A stretch of DNA of 50,777 nucleotides from an uncultured Pelagibacteraceae bacterium (GTDB lineage: Bacteria > Pseudomonadota > Alphaproteobacteria > Pelagibacterales > Pelagibacteraceae), in assembly GCA_902573985.1 (NCBI GenBank), contig CACGLS010000002.1, positions 64,001 through 114,777 of the forward strand, written 5' to 3'. How positions within the stretch are numbered: the first letter of the stretch is position 1; each line of letters starts with the position of its first letter. Shown here piece by piece: positions 34,072 to 43,143 of the stretch. The position numbers and the translations under genes are program-made. The notes below the pieces were generated by a model. It was not told the DNA's origin. It made no database searches and saw only the letters and a program-made list of their open reading frames with translations.

Positions 34072-35799
34072 TTATACTCTAAGTGGTAGAGCTGATATAA
34101 GAACTTTATTTCTAATTTGGATTAAATCTGTTTCATTAAGAAGATTTGTTATAAAATAAATAGTTTCAGGATCTAATTGATAAGGCTCATCTTCTCCGAT
34201 AATTTCGACGATCTTAAGTGCAAGGAATGCATTTTGTTTTTTTTTTATAAGACCTACTAAATTTTTGGGCACATTATATTTTGCAATTAATTCGTCTCGA
34301 TTAAAACTATTAGGTATTTTAAATCCATCTTTTGTTAGTGCGTCTACTAAAGCTAGGTCTTTCGCTGAAAAAAAATACTTTCGGTTTTTGCTTATTTTTT
34401 TGAAAATCCTATCTATGTCTTTTTGAACTTTTTTTTCTTCCTCATTTTCTAAGTAAAACTTAATAATCTTTGACTGATGTAAAATTTTATCATTGTACTT
34501 AATCTTGCCAATATCACTTTTAGATAAAATTCTACTACTAGCTATTTCTTGATAATTTTTTGGAATATTATCTAGGCCAATTTTTTTTAAACTATCTGAT
34601 AAAAAACTTGAAAATACGCTTTGTAAATTGTCTTCTTTAAACAATTCATCAAGAATGAAAAGATATTCAACTTTTGTTTTTGTATCTTCGGATAGTAAGT
34701 ACTTTTGAAAAATCAAAGATCTTGCATCTATTTTATCTAAAGTTTGATAAACATTTTTTGCGTTTATCAATGTGTTTAAATTAAATTCAATTTGTTTATA
34801 AATATTAAATATAATTTTTTCATCTATTTGCCCTTGATTTGCAGCAAGTTCTAAATTTTTAATTTTTTCTTTATCATTTATATCTTTGATTTTTATTAAG
34901 TTAGCTGCATTAAGGTATTTCCAAATTTCTTTTTTCGTTTTTATTGTTGGCTCGTAATTGAATTTTTTAATTGTTACGCTTGAAAGATAAAAATTAAGTA
35001 AATTTTTCTCATTGATCTTCTCTGAAGTTTTTTCTGAAATTCCTAATAGGTAATTGATTTTATCATCAAAAAATTTATCAGATTGATTCTGTTCTCTCAG
35101 TAAATCAAGCAATAGTTGAGCTTGAGGTTTTTTATTGTTAAATACCAAACAATAAATTTTAAATTTTTCCAAATATGAATCTTTAATAGTGCTATCGATA
35201 AATTCTATCTTTTTACAACCTTCTTTTATATTTGCCTGGGCTATATTACCATCTACTAAAAATTGGACAGCTCTACTCTTTCCGTCAAATTCTTCATTTT
35301 GTTTTAAAAAATTCTCTATTAAATCTGAACGATTGTTTTCTATTAACCAATTTATTTTCAAATCAATGAATTCTTTCTCGTCCATGCCTTCTGGTGGGTA
35401 TGAGAAAGAAAATAATATTCCGTCAAGTATTTCATTAGAAGTTTTAGATAATTTTATTTTTTTTAATCTTTTGATACTAGCTCTAACGTCATCTGCTTTC
35501 GTTGATGACCACATATTTAAGTTAAAATTATAATCTGCAGGATCGTAAACGCCGAAAATTCTTGCCTCTTCCGAACTTTTTAAGGACTTATTTTCGATTT
35601 GAATAGATTGATTTGGATCAATAGCTAAATTTTTATTATTAATATTGATATTAGATGTATTTGGATTAATAATAACATTAGAATTTTTTTCATTTTTTTT
35701 ATTTTTCCAAATATCAATTTTTTCCTCACTTTTCAAAGGAGTGAGCATTAAAATTATAATCAATAATAAAGTTACTTTATTATAACTTTTTAATGTCAT
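34072..35799 (-). CDS. Large exported protein of unknown function
   Basis: I do not recognise this protein. With the ATG at 35799 it has 575 residues and starts with a good signal peptide (MTLKSYNKVTLLLIIILMLT, then PLKSEEK) without a lipobox cysteine. The frame is open to 35844, but that adds 15 residues before the signal. After an Asn-rich linker (about 30-75) comes a long, mostly helical, Lys/Leu/Asn-rich body without cysteines of note or any catalytic motif I can name. It looks like a solenoid of helical hairpins, possibly a periplasmic scaffold or assembly factor. It overlaps the 59-residue membrane protein by 20 bases and precedes def by 18, so the three small-to-large genes are probably one transcript. 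Confidence 0.72.
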   Translation of the reverse strand: MTLKSYNKVTLLLIIILMLTPLKSEEKIDIWKNKKNEKNSNVIINPNTSNININNKNLAIDPNQSIQIENKSLKSSEEARIFGVYDPADYNFNLNMWSSTKADDVRASIKRLKKIKLSKTSNEILDGILFSFSYPPEGMDEKEFIDLKINWLIENNRSDLIENFLKQNEEFDGKSRAVQFLVDGNIAQANIKEGCKKIEFIDSTIKDSYLEKFKIYCLVFNNKKPQAQLLLDLLREQNQSDKFFDDKINYLLGISEKTSEKINEKNLLNFYLSSVTIKKFNYEPTIKTKKEIWKYLNAANLIKIKDINDKEKIKNLELAANQGQIDEKIIFNIYKQIEFNLNTLINAKNVYQTLDKIDARSLIFQKYLLSEDTKTKVEYLFILDELFKEDNLQSVFSSFLSDSLKKIGLDNIPKNYQEIASSRILSKSDIGKIKYNDKILHQSKIIKFYLENEEEKKVQKDIDRIFKKISKNRKYFFSAKDLALVDALTKDGFKIPNSFNRDELIAKYNVPKNLVGLIKKKQNAFLALKIVEIIGEDEPYQLDPETIYFITNLLNETDLIQIRNKVLISALPLRV

Positions 35800-35959
35800 T
35801 TGAAATGTCAATATTATATTTTTTTTGGGGATTTGGAAAATCAATTTTTTCTATTAAAAAAACTGCAACAATAAAAATTATAATTGCGATTAGCAATCTG
35901 ATAATAATTTTCAGTATTGAGCTTCCTAGGCTAGACTGTCTATTGTATTTCAGTTGCAT
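35780..35959 (-). CDS. Small single-pass membrane protein, 59 residues
   Basis: A short gene starting MQLKYNRQSSLGSSILKIII and ending NDIKKL. It has a basic N-terminus, one strong transmembrane segment (about residues 15-36, rich in Ile/Leu/Val) and a short polar tail (KIDFPNPQKKYNIDI) that would face the periplasm. No family is recognised. The clean topology, and the 20-base overlap with the start of the large exported protein, suggest a real gene that works with it. The topology (basic residues before the span) predicts N-in, C-out. Confidence 0.62.
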   Translation of the reverse strand: MQLKYNRQSSLGSSILKIIIRLLIAIIIFIVAVFLIEKIDFPNPQKKYNIDISNDIKKL

Positions 35960-36000
35960 AGTTTTTGAATTAATTTAAACTCAATAAATAAGACATATTT

Positions 36001-36542
36001 ATGAAAAATCAAATTCAAATTCGGATATTAAATTGAGAAAAAACCTTATTTTAACAGGTATGATGGGAGTAGGTAAATCGACTGTTGGTAAAAATTTAGC
36101 AAAAAAGCTTTCATGTGATTTTAGAGATATTGATGAACTTATTGAATTACATGAAGGGGTTCCAATAAGTACTATATTTAAAAATAAAGGTGAACAATAT
36201 TTCAGGAATTTAGAAAAAAAAATTACATTAAATGAGCTAAAGAAGCAAAAATTAGTCATTGCTCTTGGAGGTGGAGCTTTTTTACAAAATTCAATTAGAA
36301 ATCAAATCAAAATTTCCGGTGTAAGTTTTTGGCTAGATGTAAATTTAGATGTTATTCTGAGCAGATTGATTAATTCAAAAAAAAGACCTTTATTGTTTAA
36401 GAAAAATTTAAATGATACAGTTAAAAAAATTTACTTAGAGAGAAAGAGCATTTATAATATGGCTGACTACAGAATAAAATGCAAATCTCTTAAACCAGAG
36501 GTAATAACGAACAAAATTAAGAGTCTGTATGAAAAACTATGA
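36001..36542 (+). CDS. aroK: Shikimate kinase, 5' end with probable one-base indel
   Basis: AroK phosphorylates shikimate in aromatic amino acid synthesis. The main frame (from a TTG at 36033, 169 residues) has the P-loop ILTGMMGVGKSTVGK, the shikimate-binding FRDIDELIE, GGGAFLQ, and the lid SKKRPLLF. The start is odd: TTG with no Shine-Dalgarno. An ATG at 36001 is out of frame, but one extra A in the five-A run at 36004-36008 would join it in frame and give MKKSNSNSDIKLRKNLILTG. I therefore place the gene start at 36001 and flag a likely deletion (sequencing, assembly or real). The stop overlaps aroB by 14 bases. Confidence 0.85.
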
Positions 36543-37638
36543 AATAAAGCTGAAAAATAAATCTCTAAATTACTCAATTATAATTGGGAATAATGCAATT
36601 GATAGTTTACCACAAAAAATAAAATTACTTTGCCCAAAAACAAAAAAAATAGCCATAATAATTGATAAGAAAATTCCGAAAAAATTTAAAAAAACTCTTA
36701 AAAATAAATTGAAAAGTTACAATTTATTTTTTTTTGATTTCTTTGCTAATGAGAAAACTAAGTCACTCAAAACAGTAAGTTTTTTTTTAAATAATTTATT
36801 AACTAAAAATTTTAATCGATCGGATTTAATAATCAGTGTTGGAGGTGGAATAACTGGTGATGTAGTTGGTTTTATCTCAAGTATTTACAAAAGAGGAATA
36901 AATTTTATAAACATGCCCACAACTTTACTTGCCCAAGTGGACTCTGCAATAGGTGGTAAGACTGGGATAAATTCTTCTCAAGGAAAAAATTTAATTGGAT
37001 CTTTTTATCAACCAAAACTTGTAATTAGTGACACCTTATTTCTAAAATCGCTTCCAAAAAAAGAGATGATTTGTGGTTTTGCTGAAATTCTAAAACACTC
37101 CATTATTAAAGACAAAGCTTTTTTCAATTGGCTTCAGAAAAATTCAAAAAATATATTTATGAAAAAACAAAGTGACTTAGTTTATGCTATTAAGAAAAGC
37201 TGTTTAATCAAAATCTTTTTTGTATCAAGAGATGTTGGCGAAGAAGGTTTGAGAATGAAACTTAATTTTGGTCATACATTTGCTCATGCTATTGAAGGAA
37301 AAAATAATTTTAATAAACGTATTACTCATGGGGAAGCTGTTCTAACAGGGATGATTCTTGAAGCAAGACTCTCTGTAATAAAAAGATTATGTAAAAAAGA
37401 AACTTTAAAAAAGATAGAGCAAATTTATAGCCGTAATAATTTGTCTTATACCTTTAAAAAGATTTATAAGAACGGTTATATTAATAAACTAATACCTTAT
37501 TTAAAAAATGATAAAAAAAATTTTGATGAAGATATTAATTTTATTCTATTAAAAAAAATAGGAAAAACATCAATTCCAAATAAAAATAAAATCTCTTTAA
37601 AAGAATTATCAAAAATAAGCCCCCTTATTACTCAATAG
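36529..37638 (+). CDS. aroB: 3-dehydroquinate synthase
   Basis: AroB makes 3-dehydroquinate from DAHP, the second step of the shikimate pathway, with NAD and a divalent metal. The 369-residue protein shows SVGGGITGDVVGFISSIYKRG, INMPTTLLAQVDSAIGGKTG, FAEILKHSII and KLNFGHTFAHAIEG, which include the metal-binding Glu and His residues, and HGEAVLTGM. Everything is of normal length. Its start lies within aroK, the usual coupled aroKB pair, and its 3' end overlaps bolA on the other strand by 11 bases. Confidence 0.97.
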   Translation: MKNYEIKLKNKSLNYSIIIGNNAIDSLPQKIKLLCPKTKKIAIIIDKKIPKKFKKTLKNKLKSYNLFFFDFFANEKTKSLKTVSFFLNNLLTKNFNRSDLIISVGGGITGDVVGFISSIYKRGINFINMPTTLLAQVDSAIGGKTGINSSQGKNLIGSFYQPKLVISDTLFLKSLPKKEMICGFAEILKHSIIKDKAFFNWLQKNSKNIFMKKQSDLVYAIKKSCLIKIFFVSRDVGEEGLRMKLNFGHTFAHAIEGKNNFNKRITHGEAVLTGMILEARLSVIKRLCKKETLKKIEQIYSRNNLSYTFKKIYKNGYINKLIPYLKNDKKNFDEDINFILLKKIGKTSIPNKNKISLKELSKISPLITQ

Positions 37639-37882
37639 TAATTTCTAAAGCATGTATTTTTGTTTTTAAATCTTCTTTTAAAACACTCATGATTAATTTG
37701 TGTGCGTTTAATTTTGGAATTGATTTTAGATGAATTGATCTTATCTTTAAATGTAAATGAAATTTTTCTCTAGAGAAGAATTTATGTCCTTTATGCTTAT
37801 CTGAATTATCAACAATTATTATACCCTCAATTTTAATTTTTTTTTTTATTTTTTTCTCTAATTCCTCAAAATAATTTTTCAT
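37628..37882 (-). CDS. BolA family protein
   Basis: An 84-residue BolA-type protein with the class II KH-like fold. The motifs are IIIVDNSDKHKGHKFFSREKFH (read around the conserved HxGH-like region), KLNAHKLIMSVLKEDL and IHALEITIE at the end. BolA proteins pair with monothiol glutaredoxins in iron-sulfur/iron handling or regulation. It lies next to a J-domain gene and cobST, a known alphaproteobacterial neighbourhood, but in the opposite direction to them. The final bases overlap the aroB end. Confidence 0.9.
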   Translation of the reverse strand: MKNYFEELEKKIKKKIKIEGIIIVDNSDKHKGHKFFSREKFHLHLKIRSIHLKSIPKLNAHKLIMSVLKEDLKTKIHALEITIE

Positions 37883-37911
37883 TATGTAAAATTTATTATA
37901 TAGAATAATTT

Positions 37912-38427
37912 ATGAAAATTATATGTGATTGGGAAAATTGTAAAGAAATTGGGTCCTATAAGGCTCCAGTTGAGAAAGATAATAGTAAAAAATTTAGACT
38001 TCTTTGTTTAAAGCATATAAAAATTTTCAATAAAAATTGGAATTATTTTGAGAATATGGACGATCAGGAAATAGAGTTTTTTATAAAATCTGACGTAACT
38101 TGGCATAAATCCACAAAAAAATTTGGTTCATCTGAAAATTTTTTTAATATTTTATGGAATAATGCACTTGAAGATAAATTAAATATTTTTAAAAGTACAA
38201 ATTTCAAAGATTTTAAAAAAGCTAAAATATCTCAAACAGATAGAGATGCTCTTCACGTTATGGAGTTAAATGATGATGTAAAATGGGAACAAATTCAATT
38301 AAAATTTAAAGAACTTGTAAAAAAATATCATCCTGATAAAAACCAAGGTAGCAAAAAGTTTGAAGAAAAATTAAAAAAAATAACTTTGGCATATAGTCAA
38401 TTAAAAAAAACTTTAGGAAAAAAATGA
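37912..38427 (+). CDS. J-domain (DnaJ-like) protein
   Basis: A 171-residue protein with a C-terminal J domain: DALHVMELNDDVKWEQIQLK, then KELVKKYHPDKNQGSKKFEE with the HPD tripeptide at 140-142, which stimulates the ATPase of an Hsp70 partner. The N-terminal half has CDWENCKEIGSYKAPVEK and LLCLKHIKIFNKNW, a Cys/His pattern typical for the alphaproteobacterial version located before cobS. No G/F or zinc-finger domains are present, so this is a specialised co-chaperone, not DnaJ. It overlaps cobS by four bases. Confidence 0.9.
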   Translation: MKIICDWENCKEIGSYKAPVEKDNSKKFRLLCLKHIKIFNKNWNYFENMDDQEIEFFIKSDVTWHKSTKKFGSSENFFNILWNNALEDKLNIFKSTNFKDFKKAKISQTDRDALHVMELNDDVKWEQIQLKFKELVKKYHPDKNQGSKKFEEKLKKITLAYSQLKKTLGKK

Positions 38428-39404
38428 GCACGGCACAACTTTTTTTACAAAGACCTGATATTAAACTTTCTGTAAAACAAACTTTTGGATTTGATAGTGA
38501 CATGAAAGTTGGGGCCTTTTCAAAAAAAAATGAGTACGTTCCAAAAATCGACCCTGACTATAAATTTGACAAAGATACTACTTTAGCAATATTAGCTGGG
38601 TTTTCCTTTAATAAAAGAGTTTTAATACAAGGGTATCACGGTACTGGTAAGTCAACGCATATTGAGCAGGTAGCAGCAAGATTAAATTGGCCTTGCGTAA
38701 GAGTAAATTTGGATAGTCATATCAGTAGAATAGATTTAATAGGAAAAGATGCAATAGTTTTGAAGGATGGTAAACAAATTACAGAATTTAAAGAGGGAAT
38801 TTTACCTTGGTCAATCCAAAATCCCATAGCTTTAGTATTTGATGAATATGATGCCGGTAGACCAGATGTAATGTTTGTTATTCAGAGAATATTAGAAAGT
38901 GATGGTAATTTTACATTGTTAGATAAAAATAGAGTTTTAGAACAGCACGATTTTTTTAGAATATTCGCTACCACAAATACCGTAGGATTAGGCGATACAA
39001 CAGGTCTTTATCACGGCACACAACAAATTAATCAAGGACAGATGGATAGATGGAATATAGTATCAACACTGAATTACTTACCTTTCGATAAAGAATTAGA
39101 GATAGTTCTATCAAAAAATAAGAGTTTTAATAATAAAGATGGAAAAGAAAATTTATCAAACATGATTAAGGTAGCTGATTTGACAAGAAAAGGTTTTATT
39201 AATGGAGACATTTCAACTGTTATGAGTCCAAGAACAGTTTTACACTGGGCTGAAAATACAGAGATATTTAGAGATAAGGGATATGCATTTAGAATTACAT
39301 TCTTAAATAAATGTGATGATTTAGAAAAGAAAATAATTTCTGAATATTATCAGAGATGTTTTGGTGAAGACCTTCCCGAGTCTTCAATTAATGTATCATT
39401 ATAA
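38424..39404 (+). CDS. cobS: CobS-type AAA+ ATPase (cobaltochelatase subunit family)
   Basis: A 326-residue MoxR-like AAA+ ATPase that matches CobS well: Walker [16 protein letters not shown] (70-78), [38 protein letters not shown], Walker [15 protein letters not shown], and the sensor region [17 protein letters not shown]. In aerobic B12 synthesis CobS and CobT drive cobalt insertion by CobN. No cobN or other corrin-pathway gene is in this window, so the role here may differ. CobT follows after two bases. The name reflects the family, not a proven role. Confidence 0.92.
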   Translation: MSTAQLFLQRPDIKLSVKQTFGFDSDMKVGAFSKKNEYVPKIDPDYKFDKDTTLAILAGFSFNKRVLIQGYHGTGKSTHIEQVAARLNWPCVRVNLDSHISRIDLIGKDAIVLKDGKQITEFKEGILPWSIQNPIALVFDEYDAGRPDVMFVIQRILESDGNFTLLDKNRVLEQHDFFRIFATTNTVGLGDTTGLYHGTQQINQGQMDRWNIVSTLNYLPFDKELEIVLSKNKSFNNKDGKENLSNMIKVADLTRKGFINGDISTVMSPRTVLHWAENTEIFRDKGYAFRITFLNKCDDLEKKIISEYYQRCFGEDLPESSINVSL

Positions 39405-39406
39405 AA

Positions 39407-41203
39407 GTGCATAATAAAAAAGAGCAGTTTGAAAATTTTAAATTAGCAATCAGTTCAACTGTAAGATCATTGTCAAATTCTCAGAAGATAGAGATTTCTT
39501 TTGGAAATCAAATATCAAAATCTGATAATGCTACAATGAGATTGCCTGAATTAAACAAAATAAATAATAAATTAAATTATGAAGAAATAAGAGCTATAGC
39601 CGATTCAAAATCTTTAAATTTAAGATTTTCTAATGAAAAAACTTTAAAAAGATATGAGCCAGAGGGCAATGTATCCAAAAAACTTTATGAAATTTCAGAA
39701 AAAATAAGATGTGAAAAAATAGGGGCAAGTTACTTTAAAGGAGTAAAAAATAATATTGAAAAATTTTATCAAAAAAGAATATCTGGTTTAGACCTCAAAA
39801 GTAGTGAAGATAAAATAATTGAGTCTTTTGAAAATTATTTAAGAGTAAAATTTTTAGATTTTAGAAATGAAAAGGTAATTGATAAAAAATTAAAATCTTA
39901 TAAAAAAGATCTCGATAGTCAGTTTAAAGATAAAATAAACGAATTGAAAAATTTAACACTCGATCAAGAAAAATTTAATTCTTTAATATCAAAGTTGATT
40001 TCAAAAATGAGTTTAGATGAAGATACGGACAATGAAGAGAAAAATGATAGTGAGAACGAAAATGATAAGCAGTCAAAGCCTCAAGATCAAGAGCTAAAAA
40101 ATAAGCAAAAAAATGAAAAACATGAGGAAATGTCCATAGAAAGTGGTGTTCCGGATTTAGACAATAAGGCGAAGGAAACTGACAATGCAGACGAAGAGAT
40201 TGAAATAGAAGACAGTTCAAGACCTGATTTGAAAAAAAAAATTAATTCTAATCTTGGTGATTTAAAATATAAAACATACACCGAAGAATTTGATGAGGTA
40301 ATAAAAGCTGAAGATCTTGAGAGCGCAGAGGAACTAGTAAGATTAAGGAAAAATTTGGATCAGCAATTATTACAATTGAAAAATTTCATATCAAAGCTTG
40401 CAAATAAATTACAAAGAAAGTTATTAGCAAAACAAAATAGATCTTGGAATTTTGATTTGGAGGAAGGTTTATTAGATACTTCAAAACTAACAAGAGTCAT
40501 AATGGACCCTTTTAACTCATTATCATTTAAAAAAGAAAAAGACATTGAATTTAAAGATACTTTGGTAACAATCCTTATAGATAATTCTGGTTCTATGAGA
40601 GGTAAACCAATATCAGTAGCTGCAATTTGTGCAGATATACTCTCAAGAACTTTAGAAAGATGTATGGTTAAGGTAGAAATTTTAGGTTTTACAACAAAAC
40701 ATTGGAAAGGTGGTTCATCTAGAGAAAAATGGATGAAAAATGATAAGCCAAATTTTCCTGGAAGACTAAATGATTTAAGACATATAATCTACAAATCAGC
40801 TGATACGCAATGGAGACAATCTAAAAACAATATGGGTCTTATGCTAAAAGAGGGTCTGCTTAAAGAAAATATTGATGGTGAAGCTTTAAAATGGGCATTC
40901 AATAAAATGAATAAGAGAAAAGAAGATAGAAAAATTTTAATGATAATATCAGATGGGGCACCAGTAGACGACTCTACTCTTTCAACGAATACAAGTGACT
41001 ACCTTGAAACAAATCTTAAAAGAACAGTTAAATGGATTGAAGGTAAATCAAACATTGAGTTACTGGCCATAGGAATAGGTCATGATGTAACCCGATATTA
41101 TAAAAAAGCGGTCAAAATTACTGATGTTCAAGATTTAGGTGATGTTATGATTAATCAATTAACTGATTTATTTGTTGAAAAAAATAAAAAAACTATTCAT
41201 TAG
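39407..41203 (+). CDS. cobT: CobT-type VWA protein (cobaltochelatase subunit family)
   Basis: A 598-residue partner of CobS. The N-terminal part has the CobT motif [15 protein letters not shown] and a helical region. The middle (about 205-285) is a strongly acidic, low-complexity linker rich in Glu, Asp and Asn. The C-terminal third is a von Willebrand A domain: [19 protein letters not shown] with the MIDAS Asp392-x-Ser394-x-Ser396, then [14 protein letters not shown], and [17 protein letters not shown]. The start is GTG at 39407. Its stop overlaps that of the YhhQ-like gene by four bases (TTAG). Cobalt chelation needs CobN, which is not seen here. Confidence 0.92.
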   Translation: MHNKKEQFENFKLAISSTVRSLSNSQKIEISFGNQISKSDNATMRLPELNKINNKLNYEEIRAIADSKSLNLRFSNEKTLKRYEPEGNVSKKLYEISEKIRCEKIGASYFKGVKNNIEKFYQKRISGLDLKSSEDKIIESFENYLRVKFLDFRNEKVIDKKLKSYKKDLDSQFKDKINELKNLTLDQEKFNSLISKLISKMSLDEDTDNEEKNDSENENDKQSKPQDQELKNKQKNEKHEEMSIESGVPDLDNKAKETDNADEEIEIEDSSRPDLKKKINSNLGDLKYKTYTEEFDEVIKAEDLESAEELVRLRKNLDQQLLQLKNFISKLANKLQRKLLAKQNRSWNFDLEEGLLDTSKLTRVIMDPFNSLSFKKEKDIEFKDTLVTILIDNSGSMRGKPISVAAICADILSRTLERCMVKVEILGFTTKHWKGGSSREKWMKNDKPNFPGRLNDLRHIIYKSADTQWRQSKNNMGLMLKEGLLKENIDGEALKWAFNKMNKRKEDRKILMIISDGAPVDDSTLSTNTSDYLETNLKRTVKWIEGKSNIELLAIGIGHDVTRYYKKAVKITDVQDLGDVMINQLTDLFVEKNKKTIH

Positions 41204-41775
41204 AATTTAACTTTTGAAGTTGAATTATCTGTATAATCTTTAATTTTATTAAGTAATAGTCTGAAAGGAATTAGCATAATTAGTGTAATAAATAACTTTA
41301 CTGCAAAATCTCCTAGAGCTAATGTCACCCAAGGAATTCCGGTCGAGTAGAAAGATATTGAAAAAAATAAGAAAGTATCTGTTATTGATCCAAAAAATGA
41401 TGATGTAAGAGGCGCAATGAACCAATCTTTTTTTCTTAATTTGTCAAATACTTGAACATCTAAATTTTGAGAAATAAAAAAGGCAGTGCCTGAGCCTATT
41501 GCTATTCGTATTGAAATTATATCGTCAAAGTTTGTTGAAACTATAAGCGTAAGTAATATTCCAATTACGAAGCCAAAGTATACAACTTTTCTTGCTACTA
41601 TCTTTCCGTACGCTCGATTAGCTAAATCAGTTATTAAAAAAGTAATAGGATAACTAAAGGCTCCATAAGTTAATATTTCACTTAAGCCAAAATACTGAAC
41701 AGGAAATTGAACTAGAAAATTAGATACAACTACTACAATCCCCATCAAAATTGATAGCTTGTAGTATAAATTCAT
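41200..41775 (-). CDS. YhhQ/VUT-family transporter (probable queuosine precursor transporter)
   Basis: A 191-residue inner-membrane protein with about six hydrophobic segments, of the YhhQ (DUF165/ECF-like) family. Motifs visible are [22 protein letters not shown] near the N-terminus and [16 protein letters not shown] in the second half. E. coli YhhQ imports queuosine precursors, which suits an organism that relies on salvage, but substrates of other members are less certain. It follows rpmB by one base on the minus strand and interlocks with the cobT stop. Confidence 0.88.
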   Translation of the reverse strand: MNLYYKLSILMGIVVVVSNFLVQFPVQYFGLSEILTYGAFSYPITFLITDLANRAYGKIVARKVVYFGFVIGILLTLIVSTNFDDIISIRIAIGSGTAFFISQNLDVQVFDKLRKKDWFIAPLTSSFFGSITDTFLFFSISFYSTGIPWVTLALGDFAVKLFITLIMLIPFRLLLNKIKDYTDNSTSKVKF

Positions 41776-41776
41776 T

Positions 41777-42055
41777 TTATGATTTAGCTGAAATAGAGGC
41801 TTTAATTTTTTTTACTTTTTTTGAAAGTTTCGCATTTTTTGCAGAAATTAAAAATTTATCAAGTCCCCCTTTAAAATCTACAGTTCTTAAAGCTGCGTTA
41901 GCTACATTTAGCTTAATATCTTTTTTTAATATATCACTTCTAAAAGTAACTTTCTTTAAATTAGGCAAAAACCTTCTCTTAGTTTTATTTTTTGCATGGC
42001 TAACGTTGTGGCCCTTTAGAGGTGATACTCCTGTTAAATCGCATCTTTTTGACAT
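41777..42055 (-). CDS. rpmB: 50S ribosomal protein L28
   Basis: A 92-residue L28: MSKRCDLTGVSPLKGHNVSH, then AKNKTKRRFLPNLKKVTFRS, ALRTVDFKGGLDKFL, and a basic tail KKVKKIKASI. Length and motifs match the alphaproteobacterial protein. It lies 41 bases after pyrD, the largest gap in this minus-strand run, so it may have its own promoter. The YhhQ gene follows after one base. Confidence 0.96.
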   Translation of the reverse strand: MSKRCDLTGVSPLKGHNVSHAKNKTKRRFLPNLKKVTFRSDILKKDIKLNVANAALRTVDFKGGLDKFLISAKNAKLSKKVKKIKASISAKS

Positions 42056-42096
42056 AAAATTTACCTATGGTTATATAATTCTAGTGCTACGAAGGG

Positions 42097-43143
42097 TCAA
42101 GCATTAATTCCAACTGCTTCGGTTATATTTTTAAGATTTTCTTTTTTTAAAATTGAAATTAACTCCTTTTTCATGTCTTTAACTACTCCTGGGCCTTTAT
42201 ATACCATACCTGTATATAATTGTACTGCATTAGCTCCAGCACATATCTTCTCAAAAGCTGCTTGGCCTGAGTCAATACCTCCGACGCCAATTATCTCCAG
42301 TTTACCTTTGGTTTCTCTATAAAATTTTTTTATTAAACTTGTAGATAGATTTCTCAAGGGTTTACCAGATAGTCCTCCTTTTTCATTTTTTCGATCATCT
42401 GATAAGCTGTCACGGTTACTGTCTGTTGTATTGGAAATAATTATCCCGTCAATTTTAAATTTCGTAATTAATTCGATTATATTACTGATTTCTTGATTCT
42501 GAATATCTGGAGAGAGTTTAATAACAATCGGCTTAATAATATTCCTCTGTTTTTTTATTTTATTGACTCCCGAAAGAAGTTTCTCGAGAGCTTCTTGGTC
42601 ATGAAAGTCTCTTAATCCTTCTGTATTTGGAGAAGAAATATTAATTGTCAAATAACTTGCATAAGATGCAAGTTTAGACAAACATAAGTAATAATCCTCC
42701 TCTTTATTTTTAGTATCTTTATTTGGCCCAATATTAATTCCTAAAAAACCATTCGGTAAATTACGTTGTATTCTTTCTGAAATAATTTCGCAGCCATGAT
42801 TGTTAAAGCCAAGCCGATTTATTAAAGCCTCATCTTTTTCTAGTCTAAAAATTCTGGGTTTTGGATTACCTAGTTGTCTTTTAGGAGTAATTGTTCCAAC
42901 TTCTACAAAACCATACCCTAGTTTAAATAAGGAATTATAGACTTCAGCACTTTTATCAAAACCTGCGGCTAAACCTATGGGATTAGGTAATTTTTCTCCT
43001 AATAAATTTATTTCTAAAATTTCTTCCTTCTCAACACTAAAAAGGTTTTTTGGTAGAACATTAAATTTCAGTGATTTAATCGCTAGATCATGAGCGACTT
43101 CTGGGTCTAATGAAAATATATAGGGTTTAAATATTGAAAACAT
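42097..43143 (-). CDS. pyrD: Dihydroorotate dehydrogenase (quinone), class 2
   Basis: PyrD oxidises dihydroorotate to orotate in pyrimidine synthesis and passes electrons to ubiquinone. The 348-residue protein has the N-terminal quinone-tunnel helices of class 2 (FKPYIFSLDPEVAHDLAIKS) and the FMN barrel: PIGLAAGFDKSAEVYN, FVEVGTITPKRQLGNPKPR, GINIGPNKDTKNKE, LTINISSPNTEGLRDF with the catalytic Ser, and IGVGGIDSGQAAFEKI. Its ATG overlaps the lysS stop by one base (TAATG). Confidence 0.96.
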   Translation of the reverse strand: MFSIFKPYIFSLDPEVAHDLAIKSLKFNVLPKNLFSVEKEEILEINLLGEKLPNPIGLAAGFDKSAEVYNSLFKLGYGFVEVGTITPKRQLGNPKPRIFRLEKDEALINRLGFNNHGCEIISERIQRNLPNGFLGINIGPNKDTKNKEEDYYLCLSKLASYASYLTINISSPNTEGLRDFHDQEALEKLLSGVNKIKKQRNIIKPIVIKLSPDIQNQEISNIIELITKFKIDGIIISNTTDSNRDSLSDDRKNEKGGLSGKPLRNLSTSLIKKFYRETKGKLEIIGVGGIDSGQAAFEKICAGANAVQLYTGMVYKGPGVVKDMKKELISILKKENLKNITEAVGINA

